Positions 61,083-64,000 of a stretch of DNA of 64,000 nt are shown here, in pieces. The DNA is from Picochlorum sp. 'celeri' (taxonomy: Eukaryota; Chlorophyta; Trebouxiophyceae): NCBI GenBank assembly GCA_010909725.1, contig JAACMV010000021.1:893469-957468 (forward strand), in the 5' to 3' direction. The translations under genes and the position numbers were made by a program. Position 1 is the stretch's first letter, and each line of letters starts with the position of its first letter. The notes beneath the pieces are model-generated. The model searched no databases. It saw only the letters and a list, made by a program, of their open reading frames with translations, and had not been told where the DNA came from.

Positions 61083-64000
61083 TTAGTCATTTTTGTCGAC
61101 AAACTCATCGTCGTCATCATCCAGGCCCCAATCATCATCCAGGTCGATATCCCCATCAAGTTCCTCTTCTAGCAGCTTTTCTTCCTCTGCTGTCAGTTCT
61201 AGGACATCGTCTTCTTCTAAATCTTCATCATCTTCTTCTTGGGCATCACCTGGTTCATCAAAGACATCTTCTTCTTTCTCCTCTGGTTCTGGCAACATGG
61301 GTTCCTCCTCTTCAACTGGAGCAAAGGCCTCTTCTGCTGCTGCTGCTTCTTCCTCTTCTACCTCAGGCTCTGGTTCTTCTTCTTCTTCCGGCTCCGCTTC
61401 TTCGAAAACGTCTTCTTCTTCTTCTGGCTCTGCATCTTCTTCAAAAACGTCTTCTTCTTCTTCTTCGGCATCAACCTCTTCTTCTGGCTCCTCATACACC
61501 TCATTGCTTCGGCTACCATATCCTGTCTCTAATGCCTCCTTCTGCAATGACAAGCCACCCAAATCTCGTCCGAGCATTTCTACCACACCACTTGGAGAGT
61601 CCTTACCACCGAGAGCCATTTCCTTTTCCAAAGCCTCCTGCCATCCAGGGAAGAGATTTGGATACTCATCAGGATTGGCAAGTGACTCTGCTGCTTTGGG
61701 GTTGATTGTAATCAAATCTGATTGCCACAAGCCTACTATTTCAGTCACTTTAGAAGGACAGTACGTCCTTGCAAAGAATGCAGCCTCAGGAAGCCTTCCA
61801 CAGGCAATCAACAGGTCCACACACCCCTGTACATCACCCACCATGAATTTGCAGATGAAGGCAATATTATCCTTACCATGCTCATGAGCCAACTGGGACA
61901 AGGTCAACAAACCATCCGCATTGCCCTGCGCTGAGTAAAGCATCAGAAGACCACCCCAGTCTGAAGATTTGTTGAAACACGATTCAGACAGTTCCATATT
62001 TCCAGATGAGAATGCAAGCTCGCCCAACTGCCTCCATTTAGCTTCACTATCAGAAGCAGATGCCAAGCGCGATGCAAGATCCAATTCGCGTAATCCAATC
62101 GCCAATTCAAACTTGTAGTCATCATCTGTTGCAATCTCCAATGCCTTTTCCGAGTACCCCTTGGCTTCCAAAAATTTGGCCAAAACATTATGGTGCTCCT
62201 TTGGAATGCCATCAAGCACATCAGCAGCAGTGTCAAAGTCTTCACGCATGATGAGCGTTTTATACTCGACAATAGACAGCAAGAGTTCATACGATGTCAC
62301 TCCGAAATCACGATCAACCAAAAAGACTCTTGATTGAGCTGCCATGTATCCCAACAAGTACATTGGGCGATCTAAATGATGCAGCGTTGTCACTTCACCA
62401 CCAATACAGTAGTTCAATCTCCACGAAGCATTGTTGTATATGAAACAATCTCCAACCCAGATGGCTGACTTGACAACCTCTGGAATCTCAGCCTGCAGCT
62501 CAAAGGCATCCTCAATGCCATCCTCATCATCAATCTCCTCACCAGATTCAAACACAGCATCCACCACATCTTGCTGATAGGATAACAAAAAGATTGCTTC
62601 CTCAGTCGCAATAGCTACAGAACCACCCGACTCTGACCAATACAAGGCCTTGGCTGACACATCAATCCTGCGAATAGTTTCTCCAGTAGACCAATCAAGG
62701 AACATGACAAACTCCTTTGTCCTCACACCAAGCAACGCCCCTCCATGAATACCAGTAATAGCAAATGGTACTTTGATGGGAAACGCTTCTTTAAAGTTCT
62801 TGTGCACCTTGATGATGTTGGAGCTTTCCCTTGTTGCATACACTGAAGAATCCTGACTCCACGCAAACTCCAGAGCAGAACCAAACGCCTTATTCCTCCA
62901 CGCCAACGCAGTATACACCACATACTCTCCATCACCACACACCGCCACAAACCGACCGTTTGGAGAATGCTCCAAACTCTGAGGATACACATCAGAAGAC
63001 CCCAAATCCTTCACCGCCAATGGCAACCTCTCCCCATCCTCAGTCTGCGCAGCCACATCCCCCAGCGCCTTTATATTCACCGTCTGAACTTCATTATGAC
63101 GCGCCCAAATAACCTTCCCAGACGCATCCATCGACACCAAAGGATCCTCTCGCCCCATGGTAATCATCACACACCCCTCATCATACCCAAACGCCACCGC
63201 ATTGCTCCCCCTACACGTCGCAATCGCCCACGCCCTCTCCATCCCATAATTCAGCGTACTCTCCAACCGATACGTCGTCGAATGCCACATCTTAATCGTC
63301 CCATCCTCCGCCCCTGTCAATATCACCGGCAACTCTGGATGGAATGCCACAGCACTGATATTATGCGCATGCCCATCCAACGTCTGAATACACGCCTTGG
63401 TCTGATAATCCCATATCTTCACCAGACTATCATCAGCCCCAGATATCAAATACGGCTTGTCCCCACCAACATAATAATCCACGCAGTTCACCCCACGCTC
63501 GTGCCCCTCCAATGTAAAATTCGGCACTGGAGACCCAATAGACCACACCTTGACAGTCCTATCCAGCGACGCCGATGCAAACGTATTCGTATCCTTTGGA
63601 TTAAAAGCCACGTACATCACATAATGACCATGCCCCTCAAACATCTGCGTGCACATCCAATCCTTGTCCCAATCCCACAGCTTGATCGTCATGTCATCAG
63701 AACACGTCAAAATCAACGGCAGAGTCGGATGCACCGCCACGTGTCTAATATAATCCTGATGAGCTTCAAACTGAGCAACTTTCTCCATCGTATTGTAATT
63801 ATACACCCGGATGACCATATCATCCGCCCCACAGACCAACCATTGCTTCCGGGGAATGAACTTGACAGTCCTCACAGGCAATTCGGTTACTTCAAATGAG
63901 TTCACCAGTGTGTTATCAACGTAATTCCAGATACACACGTGACCAGAGTAGAGGGATGTGACCAACCATGGCTCTGTCGGATGGATGTCCAATCCCTTGA
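61083..64000 (-). CDS. COPB2: Coatomer subunit beta-prime (COPB2), 5' end beyond window
   Basis: COPI vesicle coat subunit for retrograde Golgi-ER transport. 972 codons are visible; the reading frame continues past the right edge (KGLDIHPTEPW at the edge), so about 20 N-terminal residues are missing. Two WD40 propellers: VRTVKFIPRKQWLVCGADDM, FEAHQDYIRHVAVHP, NFTLEGHERGVNCVDYY and YLISGADDSLVKIWDYQ are near-identical to the animal and plant proteins. The alpha-solenoid follows. The C-terminal 130 residues (about 61083-61500) are an extreme Glu/Asp/Pro tail with repeated EEDVFEE units, longer than in most homologues. No introns are seen in this part. The gene ends 40 bp from FPGS. Confidence 0.96.
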   Translation of the reverse strand, partial: KGLDIHPTEPWLVTSLYSGHVCIWNYVDNTLVNSFEVTELPVRTVKFIPRKQWLVCGADDMVIRVYNYNTMEKVAQFEAHQDYIRHVAVHPTLPLILTCSDDMTIKLWDWDKDWMCTQMFEGHGHYVMYVAFNPKDTNTFASASLDRTVKVWSIGSPVPNFTLEGHERGVNCVDYYVGGDKPYLISGADDSLVKIWDYQTKACIQTLDGHAHNISAVAFHPELPVILTGAEDGTIKMWHSTTYRLESTLNYGMERAWAIATCRGSNAVAFGYDEGCVMITMGREDPLVSMDASGKVIWARHNEVQTVNIKALGDVAAQTEDGERLPLAVKDLGSSDVYPQSLEHSPNGRFVAVCGDGEYVVYTALAWRNKAFGSALEFAWSQDSSVYATRESSNIIKVHKNFKEAFPIKVPFAITGIHGGALLGVRTKEFVMFLDWSTGETIRRIDVSAKALYWSESGGSVAIATEEAIFLLSYQQDVVDAVFESGEEIDDEDGIEDAFELQAEIPEVVKSAIWVGDCFIYNNASWRLNYCIGGEVTTLHHLDRPMYLLGYMAAQSRVFLVDRDFGVTSYELLLSIVEYKTLIMREDFDTAADVLDGIPKEHHNVLAKFLEAKGYSEKALEIATDDDYKFELAIGLRELDLASRLASASDSEAKWRQLGELAFSSGNMELSESCFNKSSDWGGLLMLYSAQGNADGLLTLSQLAHEHGKDNIAFICKFMVGDVQGCVDLLIACGRLPEAAFFARTYCPSKVTEIVGLWQSDLITINPKAAESLANPDEYPNLFPGWQEALEKEMALGGKDSPSGVVEMLGRDLGGLSLQKEALETGYGSRSNEVYEEPEEEVDAEEEEEDVFEEDAEPEEEEDVFEEAEPEEEEEPEPEVEEEEAAAAEEAFAPVEEEEPMLPEPEEKEEDVFDEPGDAQEEDDEDLEEDDVLELTAEEEKLLEEELDGDIDLDDDWGLDDDDDEFVDKND

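Noticed and set aside
61083..61887. Plus-strand Ser-rich and Leu/Phe-rich ORFs at the right end
   Set aside because: Antisense translations of the Glu/Asp-rich COPB2 tail (GAA/GAG repeats), not genes.

Overview
The window is nuclear DNA from a unicellular, intron-poor photosynthetic eukaryote, most likely a green alga. Several genes point to the green lineage. There is a nuclear SufB with a plastid-type presequence, where red-lineage plastids keep sufB in the organelle. There is a plant-type PEP carboxylase ending in QNTG, a 2-succinylbenzoate-CoA ligase of the AAE14 type, a Tat-type thylakoid-lumen TPR protein, a GT77 arabinosyltransferase of the RRA type, and both parts of the REX1 locus known from Chlamydomonas. 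The species cannot be named from the sequence. Most genes have 1-3 exons; the twenty introns inferred here are GT-AG and about 63-162 nt long.

Layout, left to right: RPB2 (cut by the left edge), a flavin monooxygenase, a 2OG-Fe(II) oxygenase, a two-span membrane protein, gamma-tubulin complex GCP3, a small split gene, PEP carboxylase, SEH1, SPCS3, TOP6B, the mitochondrial calcium uniporter, RRS1, SLD5, REX1-S/TFB5, REX1-B, SufB, TrmL, argininosuccinate lyase, cathepsin Z, shugoshin, an MscS channel, an acidic unknown, a secreted Cys-rich protein, a HARE-HTH protein, a kinesin, AAE14, the lumenal TPR protein, a Lys/Glu-rich unknown, two secreted proteins, BRCA2, PET117, a complete hAT transposon, a FAD2-type desaturase, MSH6, a TPR/WD40 protein, the RRA arabinosyltransferase, folylpolyglutamate synthase, and beta-prime COP (cut by the right edge). 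No rRNA, tRNA or CRISPR was found.

The genome is very compact. Convergent genes end 1-22 bp apart or overlap, and several same-strand neighbours are only 49-74 bp apart, which raises the possibility of polycistronic messages. The clearest case is REX1-S/REX1-B, whose reading frames overlap by 17 nt. The most striking event is the 2,980-bp hAT element with a perfect 8-bp target duplication. It sits inside the 3' end of the desaturase gene, its terminal TAG now acts as the desaturase stop codon, and the severed last 19 codons are still readable on its far side. Non-coding gaps also carry unusually long perfect palindromes, some sharing sequence with one another.
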